From Syngnathus acus (taxonomy: Eukaryota; Chordata; Actinopteri; Syngnathiformes; Syngnathidae), in the NCBI RefSeq assembly GCF_901709675.1, contig NC_051105.1, positions 11,330,604 through 11,394,603 on the forward strand: a DNA stretch of 64,000 nt. Reading direction: 5' to 3'. This document shows positions 32,901-44,367 of this stretch, one piece after another. The translations under genes were made by a program, and so were the position numbers. The stretch's first letter is position 1. Each line of letters begins with the position of its first letter. The notes beneath the pieces are model-generated. The model did not search any database and was not told where the DNA came from. It saw nothing but the letters and a program-made list of their open reading frames with translations.

Positions 32901-35900
32901 GTGCCTACATTTTCAGGGTTTGTTGTTCAGAGTGTCAAAACCTGTCAACTCCATTCCTTGGGCTCCCCCGGGCAGTGTTGCTATGGGTACTAAAAGAGAC
33001 ACCCTGTAGCTTTGACACAAGAAAGTACTCAGTCGGATGTAGCAAAAGTAAATTTTGGAGTATTTACAGTGGAGAGTCTACACACTGTTCAAATGTAATT
33101 TTTTTTGTGACATATAAAATAATTAACCACCAAAATATTTATAATCAAGTTACATCAATGATGGGAAAAATTCTGACTTTATTCTATCAAAAAAATAGAC
33201 TTTTGTGTAGACTTTTTAAATTAGCCGTAAATTCATGGAACAGCCCCACTTCACGTTGGCTTATTGGGTTAAGTCTTCAGAATTGAAAATTGCATTGCGG
33301 ATCATAAAAACGTAACCTTGTTAAACTCTGACTGTAACAGTAGCAAAAAAAAGAAAAAGAAGAAGAGGAGGATCTTTGACTAGCTGTAAGCCGCCCAGTA
33401 GGATCTGTAGCACAGTTCCCTTCAGGGTCAGTGGCTATCTATACACTCGGGGAGGCTGGTGGTCCTCATCTCTTATCCCATTTTCTCTTCTGCTCACAAA
33501 GGCAGAAAACCCTTGTCACAGCGGGCTGAGTGGAGCATCGAGAGCACAAGTGAGAGCGCAGTGCGCTCCCGTGTTATTTTCCACACGCAGCACTGACGCA
33601 AATAACAGGCCGGGCTATTTAACCGGCTAACTGATGTGAGCTCCCCGCTGAGCCACTTAAGCCACTTGATGCCAAGCCAGGCCAGTGTGTCAGGACCGTG
33701 AAAGACTTAGGGCCTGATTTGCCAAAGGTTTGCGTGTAGGCACAAACTTCATTAGTCACGCAAACAGATGTGGAAAATGATTTACTAACTGGGCGCAAAG
33801 CAGGACAGCGCTGAATTACCAAAAAATTCAAGGGGGCGGGAAATAAACATTTTTGAAATGCCAGCAACAAACATTATCAATGTGAATAATCTATTTGGTC
33901 ATAAAACGCAATGTTATGTAGGATGGAATTTAAGACAAATCGTTTGATTGGGTGTTGGTGTACTGTACCTAATATTGTGGTGGTGTGAGCAACAAAATCC
34001 TTTAACGCACCTGATCGCAGATGAGCTCCCACTTCTTCTCGTTGTCATACTGCCGCAACAGGCGAGCTTTGTCTGGCGGGAGATTCATCGAGTTCTGAAA
34101 AAGAGAGAAGAGATGAAATGTCATCACATCACTTCATCATCTTTGGAGCAGGCATAATACTTGATTGGATCTCAGTAAATATTCTGTGAGGCTTCATGCG
34201 ATTTTAAAAGTGCAAACTCCCCCCCTTTATGTCCAAAACCTGACAATAAAATCAAAGTGGCTTGGCTTTGCCTCTTGAAAATGTTTTCCGCCCCGCCCTG
34301 ATTGGCCGGCGCGACTCATCTATCAGTGTTGACTCTCCATTTTCCTTTCCATGGATTTTCCATCAGAGCTCTCCCGGGGAGAAAAGGGGAAGATAGATGA
34401 TGAATACTCCGTTCAAGTCTATTTTCATGAATGAATAATGCAGAGTCAGGTGCTGAGCGAGCCTTAACCGCTTTCCAACTGACTTCGGAGTTCTTCTAAT
34501 GTTTGACTTGTCAGCGTTGTGTATTCTTGTCTGGCCTACACAAACCGGCCATGTAATTGAATAATGACACATAATGTGACGCACAATTACCGAATTGTCA
34601 AAAACCCTTGTGACTGCTTAGAGCTTCATACGAGTGAGCAGAAGATTGAAAATAACAGCGAGCGTCGGTACAAAGAAAGGTTTCAGTTCATTTCAGTCTC
34701 CCCTGCAGGAGCGACCAGCAAATGTGATTAGTATTCAGGAGATGCGGCGAGGCTACAGATTGCCGCCGGGACTCAATGCTGGGAATCGGGTTGGGGGGGA
34801 GCAGCCGGATATCTACCTCGTCCCGCCTTTATGTCCCGTAACATATTAACTCATTCACTGCCACGGACGTATAAACTCGTCACGTGTTGGTGTGAAGTTC
34901 AAGTTTGAAAAAGTATGTTTGTAAAAATTTGGTGGTGAAATGTGTCACCATTTTGAGAACAGTAGAAAAAAAAGTCACTGATAAATCCAATTTGCGCAAT
35001 GCGCTGAGTCAGCATTTGTCAGCCTGTGTTGCATATCTGTAATTTATCATTTTGCAATATCAAAGTTTTTTTTCTGAATTGTTGGTAAATGTTGACCTGG
35101 CTGAGGAATTTGAGAGGTGACATTTTTGCAAAGTGACGACATGACCCCGTGAATCATAACCAAACGGATTGTCACAGTTGAGTTAGCAGGTTCGGGAGTC
35201 ATTTAGGTGAACTGAAAACAAACGTTTGACTCATTTGCGTGCGTATCTGATGGAGCACCAAAAATATCACGCGGTCCAAAAAAAGACGCCATCATAAGTG
35301 ATCGAGTAACAGATGTCCATTTTTCTGCTACATCCTATAGCGAGATGTAATCGATCCCATAAGAACTCGTCGCCCGCAGCAGCTGCTTGTAATCTTCCGG
35401 GGCGAGACCCAACAAAAGTGTGTGAATTGACTTCAACTAAGTGCTGCTGATAATACAAAAAAAAAAACACATGCATCTGACAGATGCCGCTGGCTGAAAT
35501 TATAACCGTGCCTGTGCACAAGCTAGCATAACTCAAAGCAGTGACCCTAAACATGAGACACTCCCTGAAAGCGGTAATAATAAAAAAAATCAAGACGACA
35601 CAGGGGAACTCCGGCAGACTTCACTGGCATCCGGCCCACATCTGTACTCCATGTTTGTGAATTTGAGGAGACGCGCAGCATAATGATCACATTTTCGCTA
35701 AAGGTTATTTACTTCCTCTTTTTGAATGACGTGACACTGATATGATGCAGATTGGTCAATTTACACACGTGTCGCTTTTCTGTTAACTGCAATGTACAGA
35801 AAATAACTTTTGAGACTTCAGATTTTTAGGGGTTTTTTGTTTTGGCCAAACCACAGCGAATTATGTTTGTGCTTTTGACCTTTGAGGTTGCACATTGGGG

Positions 35901-38900
35901 TTACGGCTAGATAATCTATCACCGGAGACAACGCTAATAAAGTTTGACACTTTGACTGGACTCATTTTACAACAGGCATATGTGCGTCAGCCGTGCCAAA
36001 ATCAAACGCATGTTACTGTAATGTTTGACAGTAAACTTTCTGTACTGTGGCCTTTTCCGTGTTTTGGACGAAGCCCAGGTAGGAGCGCCCGACTAGCGTT
36101 AAGTGCACATCGCAAGCCGATTTCCATGGCAGCCAAGCAAGTTGAAAGCCTTGCGGGTCTTCATTTATTCACTGTCTGTCTCTACTTTGGCGCGGCTATT
36201 CTTGCAATATTCAGAAGACTTCTGACATGAAAGTGCTGAAAAATGCTGCCAAGGTTGTTGGACCCTAATTTGATCCGCGGCTCCTTCCGTCTATCATGAG
36301 CAGGTCGCAGGAGTTGTCACAAGCCAACAGCTTCATCGCAGAGCAAGGCTTGACTGTCATAAACAACAAGCAGATACTTTATCTTGCCCTCGGGCTTTAA
36401 GACTCCAGATACAAACACAACCAATTAGCATCCGTGAATCCTCTCATTAAAAAAATCCCAAGTCGTAAAATGGCCAAAAATAGGCAGCCGGTTGAAATCC
36501 CACCATCTGCCAGGAGCTCTGCGGGGCCACAACCTTCCCAACACAGCTGGCTGAAAGAAGGAGAGAAAAGGAAAACACGGCCCACATGACGGACATCCTT
36601 CACTCTTATACGACTGCGTAGTTTACGCTTTTTTTTTTTTTAGTAACTCGGCGTTCGTTGCGGTTAAAAGTGCAAATGGTTCTAACAAACAGTGGCTGCT
36701 CAAATTAGCATTAGCTAAGTGTAAATGGTTCTAACAGTGACTGTGCTACATCAAATTAGGATTAGCTAACTTTTTTTTTTTTACTTTACCAAAGAAGTTC
36801 TGTTATCTAAGGCAGTTCTACCTCGCGGTCCAAAAATAGCACTTAAGTGCAAAATGATCCCAAAACTTTAGACGTTCTGCCTAACTCATTCTTTCCTTCT
36901 GGCTCACATTACTCCATGAGGGGGAGGGAAAAAAAAGTCACGGCGAAAATCCTGTGAAATAGAGAGAAATTTGCAATTTACAACATCTGCATGACTTGAA
37001 ATGAAATGTGATGCAGTGAGCAGAAAAAAATGCAGAGACGGATGACTATTCTCCGCCGGTTCATAACAATCATTTCATCATCTTACACGGTGACGTGCCA
37101 CAACAAGACAAGAAACCATGTGTCAAAAGAAATATGCTCAAATTACTCAACTGTGAACCAATCCAAGGCACTCACATAAATGATTATCGAGCTTTGTTTT
37201 CAGCATTTAATGCATGCTTGACTCATTTTGAAGAACAAGTTTGGATATACCACACGAGCATGTGACAAGCTTGTGTAAAAACGTCTGAGAGCAATTAAAG
37301 CGAGTGCAGTGAAAGGAGCATCGCTTGGGCGCGAGCTAGTCCAAGCAAGCGGCCCTCCGTTTATCATCACGCCACGCCGCCGTAATCCTTCGAGGCCACA
37401 GGTGTCCCCCGTCTGTTCTCAGATTATATATTTGTAATCCCCAAGAACCCCCGGGACCACCTACGCTACCCCCGCCTCCCCCTCCCATCCCAGTCGCCGC
37501 CTACCTCGGGACGCTTCTGTTTATATTTGTGAAGCTGTTGCCCGGAATGTTTTACGAGCAAACACATGAGCGCATTCCAATGGCGTTCCATTCAGACCAA
37601 GATTGGACAACATTTTAGAATTTGATTTCACTATTTACTTTAGTTCAAATAGGTCATTAAATCATCGCTAGTGGCGCCTTAAGAATACTGATACAGTGTG
37701 TGGGTGGACTCAAAACTTCCTCTTTGCCATTAAATAATCAAATATTGAATATGGACAACAGATGGTTTCGCAAACCTCGACAACAATACGGAGTACGACG
37801 CAAGTCGACAAACGTTCCCTCCCATCGATCCAGAAAGGGTGGGTTGCTTTCCAAAACGACGCAAAGATGGAAATTGCTTTGGAGCAGCGTCGGAGAGCTG
37901 TCCAAATAAAACAAGTGTTACATGACCAGCTGACCACAGAGGAGGTCCGTCCGGTCAGGCCAGATGTTTGATTGCGAAAGTGTGCCGACCAAGATAAAAA
38001 TGTCAACCATAAGAAGACAAGAGGACAGGAGACGCAAATACAACCTGCTTAAAGACATCTGCCACTGCCAATGTGTCCTTAGGCGAGGTCATTTGTACGG
38101 GCATAAACAGGCAGTTGTCATCTGCTACAAATACACACACACCACATTTGCTTTGTCTCACAGCAAAGTGATAGAAACATTATCAGCGAGACAGACAGGG
38201 AACAAGGTCGACTTTCTGTTACTCGCACCAAAACAAGACTATCTGTGGTGAGAAATTAACACAAGAAAAATGTCAACGTATATATTTTTCTAAAAGCAGC
38301 TAATATGGATCTTGTGATTGTGAGTATGATGGCCTACTTATGGGGAAAGCTATTTGTGGTATTTCTCGGTTCGTAAAACAAAACATGTCACGTGTTTTGG
38401 GCTATTTTCATCTGATATTTATGAAAAAGAAAAATTGTGCGCTTGGGCTGTTAATCGTATTGCATGTTTTGTACAATTGGTAGTTTGTCATCACTTAATC
38501 TGTACTCATTATTCCATGAGTGGCGGATTGGTTTACAGGTCTCCTGTAGGGGGGGGTCAAGCCCAAAAAAGCAGACTGTTGTATTGTCTGGAGCTAAGAT
38601 GGAGTCTGTATCAAACACTGGCAAAAAGTACATTGAAATGCAACCGGACCTCCCATTCTGCACTGCAGATGTTAATTCTGGCAAGCTAGCTTCTTTTGTG
38701 CCTGAAGCAACTTCAAAAGGCTGCCACTGAACAACAGGCAACAACAAAAAAGTTTGTTTTGAATGTGGGTCAATCAAACAAGGTCACAAAATGCTCACAA
38801 ATTGTCAACACGTCATCAAAAAGACCACAAACGGTGGAGGCGGAGCAAATCCGCATTCGTTCTCACGATGGAAGCTAATTAAGTGAACACATCCGGCTGT

Positions 38901-41900
38901 TCTCCAGTAATAGAGTTTTCTAAACAGGAATGGACGGAGGAGCTAGCTCAAGGTTTTCTGAGAAAAACAACAACACCAATGTCATGAGATAAAATTGGCA
39001 GTGGTACCAAAACACACCACCCAATTGGTCAGCGTGACATCAGAATGTGTTCCGAGTCGAGCGCATGGAAGCGTCAACATTTTCTGGACCGGTCACAAAT
39101 TAAAAAAAAAACTACTAGCTGAGTTGTCAAAATTTTATTTCATTCAACATTGTGATAGAAGGACCATGTGAAAAAGAAATTCTGAAAAAATTAAGACTCC
39201 TCCATTGTCATTTTCGGGGTCGAGGGAGTTCCAGCAAATCTTGGCCGGGTCCAAATTATTCTTCATCACTCACGTATTAATCTCAGTATCAGTTTTGCTC
39301 GATAGTCTGCCACCCAAGCAGCAGAATGAGAAGCAAACAGCCTCAAACTGACCTGAGAAGAACAATACAGAGAGGCCCAGCACACAGCCAGAGACCCGTT
39401 CTTACATAATCTGCTGAGCCGAGCCCAGACAAGATGCCTTGGGGCTGCGCTCTGGGGATGTGAGTGGCACATTATCACCTCACACCCCCCTCAAGAAAAA
39501 TCTCAGCATCAACTGCTCATTTTTTACATTTCATGGCTAATTGCTGGCCGGCTTCCTACGGGTCAAACGCATGTCCGCCATCATCCACAAGTGGATGGGG
39601 TGGCCTCTGGTTCTGGGTCCTGTGCCAGGCTCTGTGCTGGATTCCCAGCAAAATAAAGAACACCAGTGTTCACTGGCATTGCTGCACGGGTATAGGCCGC
39701 TGTTCGCCCTATGCCCATTGGACAATACCCTTTGTACTGCTTTTTAATGAAGAAGAGTCAACACAAGCAAGGCTAGATGAATCACTTCCTGGGTACCGAA
39801 CCACTACCTTTAACCAACGGGAAAGTCATTTGGGAGATGCAAAGAATCCATTCCGCCGATAATATACTGGTGATAAACTATACAGAGCAACTCTTGACTT
39901 GTTGAAACCAAAGCAAACGTTCTTTAATTGGGGCCAAAGGGACGCGTCACATTTTTGCGAATTCTCTTCAATTAAAGCGGAATGTTTGTCGACAGTCTCT
40001 GTAATTGTCCAAATACTTTTGGTCTTGACTATGAGTCACCCACCGAAACCAAACGCAGACAGAAAATGGTCATGAGTGCTTTTTTCCCTCCATTGTTTCA
40101 CATTAGCAAGTGTTCTGAAAATGACTAAAAATGCGTACGCCCGGTTGTCACTGTCAGCTGAGCGAGGAAGCCCTCGAGTGATTCATCTGATGCGCACTAG
40201 CTACAATGTGACACCAATAACATCAGATGGAGGAGCCGGCAAATGAGCTTAGATGTAATCTGGTCAGACTAACTCTGAAATGCAACTACCGTACAGCAAC
40301 AGACAAAGTCTCCATATGGCAGGTTGACACGAAACAACTCAAAACATTTCCACCTCGGCAACACAAGTGGCTCATTTGCCGCTTGTACTTCAATATGATT
40401 GTGATCCACTCGAGAAACGTAACCGCCACTTTGAAGCTTTGTTTACAGCAACGCATCATTTGAGTCAGACGGTCGTCTTTAATCCGAGCAGCGACGCCGA
40501 CTCGTTTTCAAAATAATTGCAAAGGCCAGTTCTCGAACGTGAGCCTCACACGTACACACTCGCCACCTAAATCCTTTCCCTTCTCTCAAACACGGATTAG
40601 CCGTTTAGCTAATTTATTAGGCAGGTAAACACGCCTCTTTTTGGTAGATACAACCAATGAAAAAAATTGGTTGCAAAATAGACACAGTTACCACACGTAT
40701 GACTTAATACTGACTCATGACTGATAGTTGACAATAGTAGTTTACTAAAGATAACGTGCGGATATGACTGACTCAAAAATGAAAGAAAATGCTCCATAAT
40801 TACATCTAATGATTTCATCTCGTTGTGTCATGACAGGTCTCGAGTACAAAGTTTTGTCATTGCCGCCGTGATGAATGAGTCGGGATGCCCAGCGTGGTTA
40901 ATCATCAGCCATTTAGATTTCAGTTGGTGGTGATAAGAAGCCATTGTCATCACAAAGGCAATCAAGGCTAGCAACGCATGATTGGAGCTTCAATGACAGT
41001 AAGTAAGGCTTAAAGCCTGCGATTAGGGCACTAAATTCCGCTAATGTTGGAGGGCTTCCATGCCATCAAGAGCGGCTTGTGAAACGGAGGCCCGATCGAG
41101 CGTGTGTTGCAGCGCTTGAGGTTTTTGGGCGTCGCTTTTGTGAGACTGATATACGCTCTTCTCAAAAGGTATTAGAACAACGAGGCTACATGAATTCTTT
41201 GGTTTTACGCTAAAGATTTAGCTAGGAAGCATCTGTCCCACCCAAACAGCCCACTCGGGGATCTGACCTGATCTCCTTACCGGCTCGTCGACCCCCAACC
41301 TGAAAACGCGCATGAATGGAGCGGCAACATTTTGACCTCATCTCACTTTGTTTTACGATGGCACGAGCCGTAAGAAGTCGCCGCCGTCTCCAGCCAAATT
41401 CCTTTTGCCGCTGAGCCGCTAATGTTTATGAGCGCGCAATGAGAGGGCGACAATCACGTTTGACCCATATTTCTGAACCGCTGCTCAAATTTCAGCCCAG
41501 CTGCTCCACAGCGCTTTTCAGTCTTCTGGGGGCTTTATCGGCTATCAAATAATCTCCTAGACTATGATGTGAAGATGGAAATATTACCTACAAAGTCTTG
41601 GAAACGCACAATGCCATGTCTCTCTTACTAAGTCAACAACAGTGTACATCATTTAAAAAGTCACATGGCCCACCACTCCCCCTAAAAGATCCATTTGATC
41701 ATTTCTTGGTACCTAAAGCAATACTGTTCGAAGCACAACACAATGTCAACTCCTGGAATTTGCGCTACATCCACATGGCAACTCCAGCGGGGAGCAACAA
41801 TCTGCCCAATTGCTAAATGAATCTCTCTGTAAATGGAAACGGAGCAAGATTACATCAGCCAAATCTGTTTTAATCTTTTCTATCTTAAAAACTACGAAGC

Positions 41901-42745
41901 AAGAGTTCTCTCAAAGGGCGAGGCAGCTTTTTAGCGATGTGTTTTGTATTATGTCATTGCACAATGCTTATGCCAGTCTACTTTGTGTTTAGTGTCTAAG
42001 TTTTGCGGAGACAACACAAGACTGCCGTAGAGAAAGATCAATACTCAGCATGTTTATTACAAGGTGACAGATGGTCCGACCACTGACCTCATAAAATTGG
42101 AGAAGACAGCCTAAAAGAAAGCCTTTCTGAATTACTATTTCCTTTCATAAATTGCCTTTTAAGTGGTGCTTTGAAATAAAATTAGGAGCTGAATTTAGGA
42201 GATTTTGTAACGCTCAAAGTGAGAAATAAATTTGTTGTAATTAACATTTTAAAGTATTTTCTCATATTTTGTGAAAACCATTTACAATTCACTGCCTCTG
42301 TCAAAGGGTTATCGGTGCTCCGAATACGTTTTTCCACTTTTTAGGGTTGGGTCCCATAACACGCTTTTAGATCCACTACGGAGTAAATTTCATATGGACT
42401 TTTTGTACAATTATCACATTATTTATATTTGAGGCTGAAAATGTTTGAGAAAGCCAATAATCAGAAGTAACATGACAGAAATCTTTAGTAGGTTGGGCTC
42501 CCACCAGGTTCTGGGAACTCTGGGAACAACAAAAGGACTACCAAGGGTCCAACCCAAACTCACACAGCTGTCCCATCTCAGGACTGAAAAACAACAAACC
42601 TAAATTAAAAAAATAATAATAATCTACTCACCAAAACGATAGCAAATCTTTCCTCCAGTTCCCCAGGTTCCGGCATGGGTAGTTTTAGGGGCATGTTGTG
42701 GCCCCTGAGATCCGTGTGCTGGTCCATGCTCCCTGCGTTCCCCAT
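17647..42745 (-). CDS. fmnl2: fmnl2, formin-like protein 2 (26 coding exons)
   Basis: Diaphanous-related formin that nucleates and elongates actin filaments at lamellipodia and filopodia tips, downstream of Cdc42/Rac. Starting at MGNAGSMD, a frame joins 42632-42745, 34011-34094, 31618-31698, 29589-29665, 28628-28711, 27932-28087, 26010-26118, 25861-25937, 25360-25453, 24427-24501, 23786-23896, 23505-23654, 23319-23420, 22980-23247, 22698-22904, 21886-22010, 21613-21812, 21317-21551, 21175-21243, 21002-21082, 20800-20929, 20580-20743, 20414-20515, 20241-20336, 20034-20157 and then 19207-19298 (1068 residues) or 17647-17756 (1074 residues). Human FMNL2 is about 1086. Domains: GTPase-binding/FH3, coiled coil, FH1, FH2, DAD. 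The EEYHY ending and the prpf40a neighbour distinguish it from FMNL3, which pairs with PRPF40B. One intron uses GC-AG. Confidence 0.95.
17801..17815 (+). promoter_or_regulatory. CTCF-like core motif
   Basis: The text ccagcagggggcgct agrees with the vertebrate CTCF core consensus at essentially every position. It lies in the intron just upstream of the distal fmnl2 last exon. A second good core, ccactagagggcagc, is at 18916-18930 in the same orientation. Occupancy cannot be judged from sequence. Confidence 0.45.
19207..19298 (-). other. fmnl2: fmnl2 alternative last exon, proximal (YHY-type)
   Basis: The exon continues from 20034-20157 as [19 protein letters not shown] then [11 protein letters not shown] and TGA. 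It matches the human FMNL2 isoform ending TEEYHY almost residue for residue. The 92-nt length restores the frame left by the preceding 124-nt exon. A possible AATAAA for a short 3' UTR is on the minus strand at 18733-18738. Confidence 0.9.
20034..22010 (-). other. fmnl2: fmnl2 FH2 and DAD exons
   Basis: Ten exons code the actin-nucleating FH2 domain, from [20 protein letters not shown] (lasso/linker) through [32 protein letters not shown] (the conserved GNYMN motif) and [12 protein letters not shown] to the coiled coil ending [19 protein letters not shown]. The DAD region follows: [15 protein letters not shown] and [12 protein letters not shown], which binds the N-terminal inhibitory domain. 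Exon phases agree throughout, provided a GC donor is accepted at 21173-21174. Confidence 0.92.
21083..21174 (-). other. fmnl2: GC-AG intron in fmnl2 FH2 domain
   Basis: The upstream exon must end at GAG (KKILE) because the next exon starts in phase 0 with ATTATTTTAGCG (IILALGNY), as in all FMNL proteins. The bases after GAG are GCACGTGAGC, so the donor is GC. Using the GT four bases later would shift the frame. The intron is 92 bp with a normal CAG acceptor. Confidence 0.75.
22698..22904 (-). other. fmnl2: fmnl2 FH1 proline-rich exon
   Basis: A single exon codes the FH1 domain, two uninterrupted proline runs (about 13 and 9) separated by a short linker with [10 protein letters not shown], ending in [11 protein letters not shown] next to the FH2 domain. 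FH1 recruits profilin-actin. The plus strand is accordingly a G-rich GGC/GGT stretch, and its antisense open frames are artefacts. It is shorter than human FMNL2 FH1, which contributes to the shorter protein. Confidence 0.9.
22980..23654 (-). other. fmnl2: fmnl2 coiled-coil exons
   Basis: Exons 23505-23654, 23319-23420 and 22980-23247 code [60 protein letters not shown] and [20 protein letters not shown], a heptad-rich dimerising segment near-identical to human FMNL2. The last exon then passes into a Gly/Ala-rich linker ([15 protein letters not shown]) before FH1. Confidence 0.9.
23941..23992 (+). repeat. (CA)n microsatellite in fmnl2 intron
   Basis: About 50 bp of CA with a single AA interruption, preceded by tatatata, lies between the exons at 23786-23896 and 24427-24501. 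Confidence 0.9.
29200..29380. promoter_or_regulatory. Candidate conserved noncoding element in fmnl2 intron 4
   Basis: Unique intronic sequence with dense homeodomain-like sites. An octamer variant ATGCTAAT (29243-29250) is followed within 5 bp by CATTGT (29255-29260), the usual POU/SOX pairing, then by gattactgatgtaatctag and caattcaattaatctgtg. Motif density is suggestive only. Confidence 0.25.
29666..34010. other. fmnl2 introns 2 and 3, no further gene supported
   Basis: Apart from the 81-bp exon at 31618-31698 this stretch is intronic. It holds a run of 16 G at about 30387-30402, the hAT-like fragment from 31840, a 25-bp tandem duplication at 32382-32435 (ctagctaacagctaat twice) and an imperfect inverted repeat at about 33070-33210 (gtctacaca / tgtgtagac). 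A 191-codon minus-strand frame at 30510-31085 and a 168-codon plus-strand frame at 32780-33286 have no domain character. Confidence 0.5.
31840..32113 (+). mobile_element. hAT-like MITE fragment
   Basis: The left end cagtggttcttaacc is the classic terminal repeat of a non-autonomous hAT family, followed by repeated tcgcacccc motifs. Mirror-type cgcaccccc motifs occur at 32070-32110, but the expected right terminal repeat ggttaagaaccactg is absent. The copy is 3'-truncated or badly decayed. It lies inside fmnl2 intron 2. Confidence 0.5.
34095..42631. other. fmnl2 intron 1 (8.5 kb)
   Basis: This is the largest intron of the gene and separates the myristoylation exon from the GTPase-binding region. 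It contains a tandem duplication of about 50 bp at 36670-36770, unique regulatory-looking stretches at about 34420-34600 and 40850-41120, and two plus-strand open stretches at 37738-37971 and 38541-38727 that might be exons of a nested gene (see findings). No transposon protein or non-coding RNA gene is recognisable. Confidence 0.5.
42632..42745 (-). other. fmnl2: fmnl2 first coding exon with N-myristoylation signal
   Basis: It codes MGNAGSMD followed by [20 protein letters not shown] and ends FAIVL before a GTGAGT donor. Gly2 followed by Asn-Ala-Gly-Ser fits the N-myristoylation consensus, known to anchor FMNL proteins to the plasma membrane. Just upstream is an acceptor-like tttttttttag at about 42776, suggesting a noncoding exon before it. 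Confidence 0.9.
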
Positions 42746-42843
42746 GTTGACTTGGAATGACCACTTTAGTTCAACCTAAAAAAAAGTATCCACACGTGTT
42801 TAAAAAAAAAAAAAAAAAAAGTTCTATTCCTTGCCGTGCTCAC

Positions 42844-43260
42844 TTCTTCAACATATCGAACACATGTGAGGAGTGAGGCGGAGTGCAACGGAGCGCGGCG
42901 AGCCCATGGGGAGGACGCATTTTCCCGGTAGTGGCGGCGGAGGTGCTGCTGGTGGTAGTCGTAAGACAAACCTGGAAACTTCTCTCGCTGTTATCCGAAT
43001 CTCGCCCAATTTCGATCGCGCTTCCACTCGGCGAGGATGACGAGGGGCATGATTCACGCTTTGCACTTACTTTCCACGCCGCGGAGTAGTCCCGACGAGG
43101 AGGTGATGTGTGTGAGGGGGCGCGTGTGTGTGTGCTCAACTAGTCCCTCCTCTCCTGAGAAGATAGTCAAGGAGGAGGAGGAAAGAAAGAGGAGCGGGGG
43201 TCCAAACTTACACGGTCACCCTGCAGCTTCACACAACGCTCATGCCGCACCACAATGACT
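42844..43260 (-). promoter_or_regulatory. fmnl2: fmnl2 5' UTR exon and CpG-rich promoter
   Basis: CpG-rich sequence upstream of the coding exon. On the minus strand a donor-like GAAGAA|GTGAGC ends a probable noncoding exon at 42844, with an intron of only about 68 bp to the acceptor at 42776. A 99-codon minus-strand frame over this exon would stop before fmnl2 ATG if spliced, so it is at most an upstream ORF. The transcription start is not determined. Confidence 0.4.
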
Positions 43261-43993
43261 CCTTTCAAACGGGCCGAACCTCCTCCGTCTTCTTTTCCTC
43301 CGGGGCGTAGCTCCACTAAAGCCGTAGCCAAGGAGATGACATTTTTTCTATTGCATTGTGGTACTTTGAGTCCCTGAAAACAAGAGGAAAAAGGGGGGTT
43401 GGCTTCAATTGCGCTTTTAGACGACGTACTCTTCCTTACCGTTTGAAGTGCTCTTTAATCTTTGACTTAGTCTTTCAAAGACAAACGTGAATACGTACCC
43501 TACGTCAAACAAACACATCGTAGCATCAAATTGTTTGCTTTATGAGGTGCAGTAAACATTTTTGAGTAAAGTCACAACTTTTTGCTGGGCAGTTCGTGAC
43601 CGACTTCGATGTGACCCAAAACCCAATGAAAAATTGCGGTATTTCAATAACCACGCCCACCAAGAGCACCTATTGGCCAATGATAAGGTGTCATTTAGTA
43701 ACCACGCCTACTTGACTGTTTATAGCAAAAATTAAGAGCAGAAAAAAGTACATTTTTAAATGGTGCATTTATTCACGTTCATATTTTTGTCTGAGGTTTT
43801 ATTGATTGAATATATAAATAAAAGGAAATATGGTGGGGCACCACCTGACCTGCCCCTGACGCAAAGTCATCCCTCCTGCGGGTCCCAAAGGAAGAAGCCC
43901 CTTGAAGGGTGGTCCTTAAAGTCAACATCTGTATGTAGGCTGCTTAAAATGTTTAAGCAGCTGTTGTATTTAATTATGATTGATGGCTTAAAC

Positions 43994-44367
43994 CAGGGGT
44001 GCTCAATACGTCGATCGCCAAGCCACTATTGGTCGATCGCGTGATATTAATTTTTCTTTCTTTTTTTCCGCACTTGACGCGTGTACAAACAACGGCGCTA
44101 ACAACACAACACAAACACGCTAGCTCGCGAGTTCCCTCCAATTGTCAGAACCCTGTTTTTTCTCTTAAACTTAAGAAAGGGTATAAAAATGAGTGGGGCA
44201 GCTGGCCATAGTAAGAAATATCACTTTCATAGGGAATGGGAGTAGGACTTTTTTTCCACGATGACATATATATATATATATAATTATTTATTTTTTTAGT
44301 GGGTAGATCTTTGTGACTTGGTCATTTCAATAGTAGCTCGCGAGCTCAAAACGTTTGCCCACCCCTG
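43994..44367 (+). mobile_element. Non-autonomous hAT element with perfect 8-bp target duplication
   Basis: The element begins caggggtgctcaatac and ends gtttgcccacccctg, giving terminal repeats CAGGGGTG/CACCCCTG. It is flanked by identical 8-bp copies of gcttaaac at 43986-43993 and 44368-44375, the hallmark of hAT insertion. Inside, gtcgatcgc occurs twice near the left end. At about 44190 a short frame MSGAAGHSKKYHFHREW resembles the start of hAT transposase-like proteins of the GTF2IRD2/ZBED type, so this is an internal deletion derivative. A (TA)n run lies near 44268. Confidence 0.85.

Larger units (their letters stand above)
23786..34094 (-). other. fmnl2: fmnl2 GTPase-binding and FH3 exons
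   Basis: Ten exons code the armadillo-like N-terminal regulatory region: [107 protein letters not shown] and [20 protein letters not shown]. This region binds Rho-family GTPases and the DAD. The residue before KKDD is Cys (VCKKDD) where human has Ser. Introns in this half are the largest of the gene. Confidence 0.9.

Noticed and set aside
32780-33286. 168-codon plus-strand frame
   Set aside because: A/T-rich sequence with hydrophobic, random-looking residues and part of an inverted-repeat region; no family recognised.
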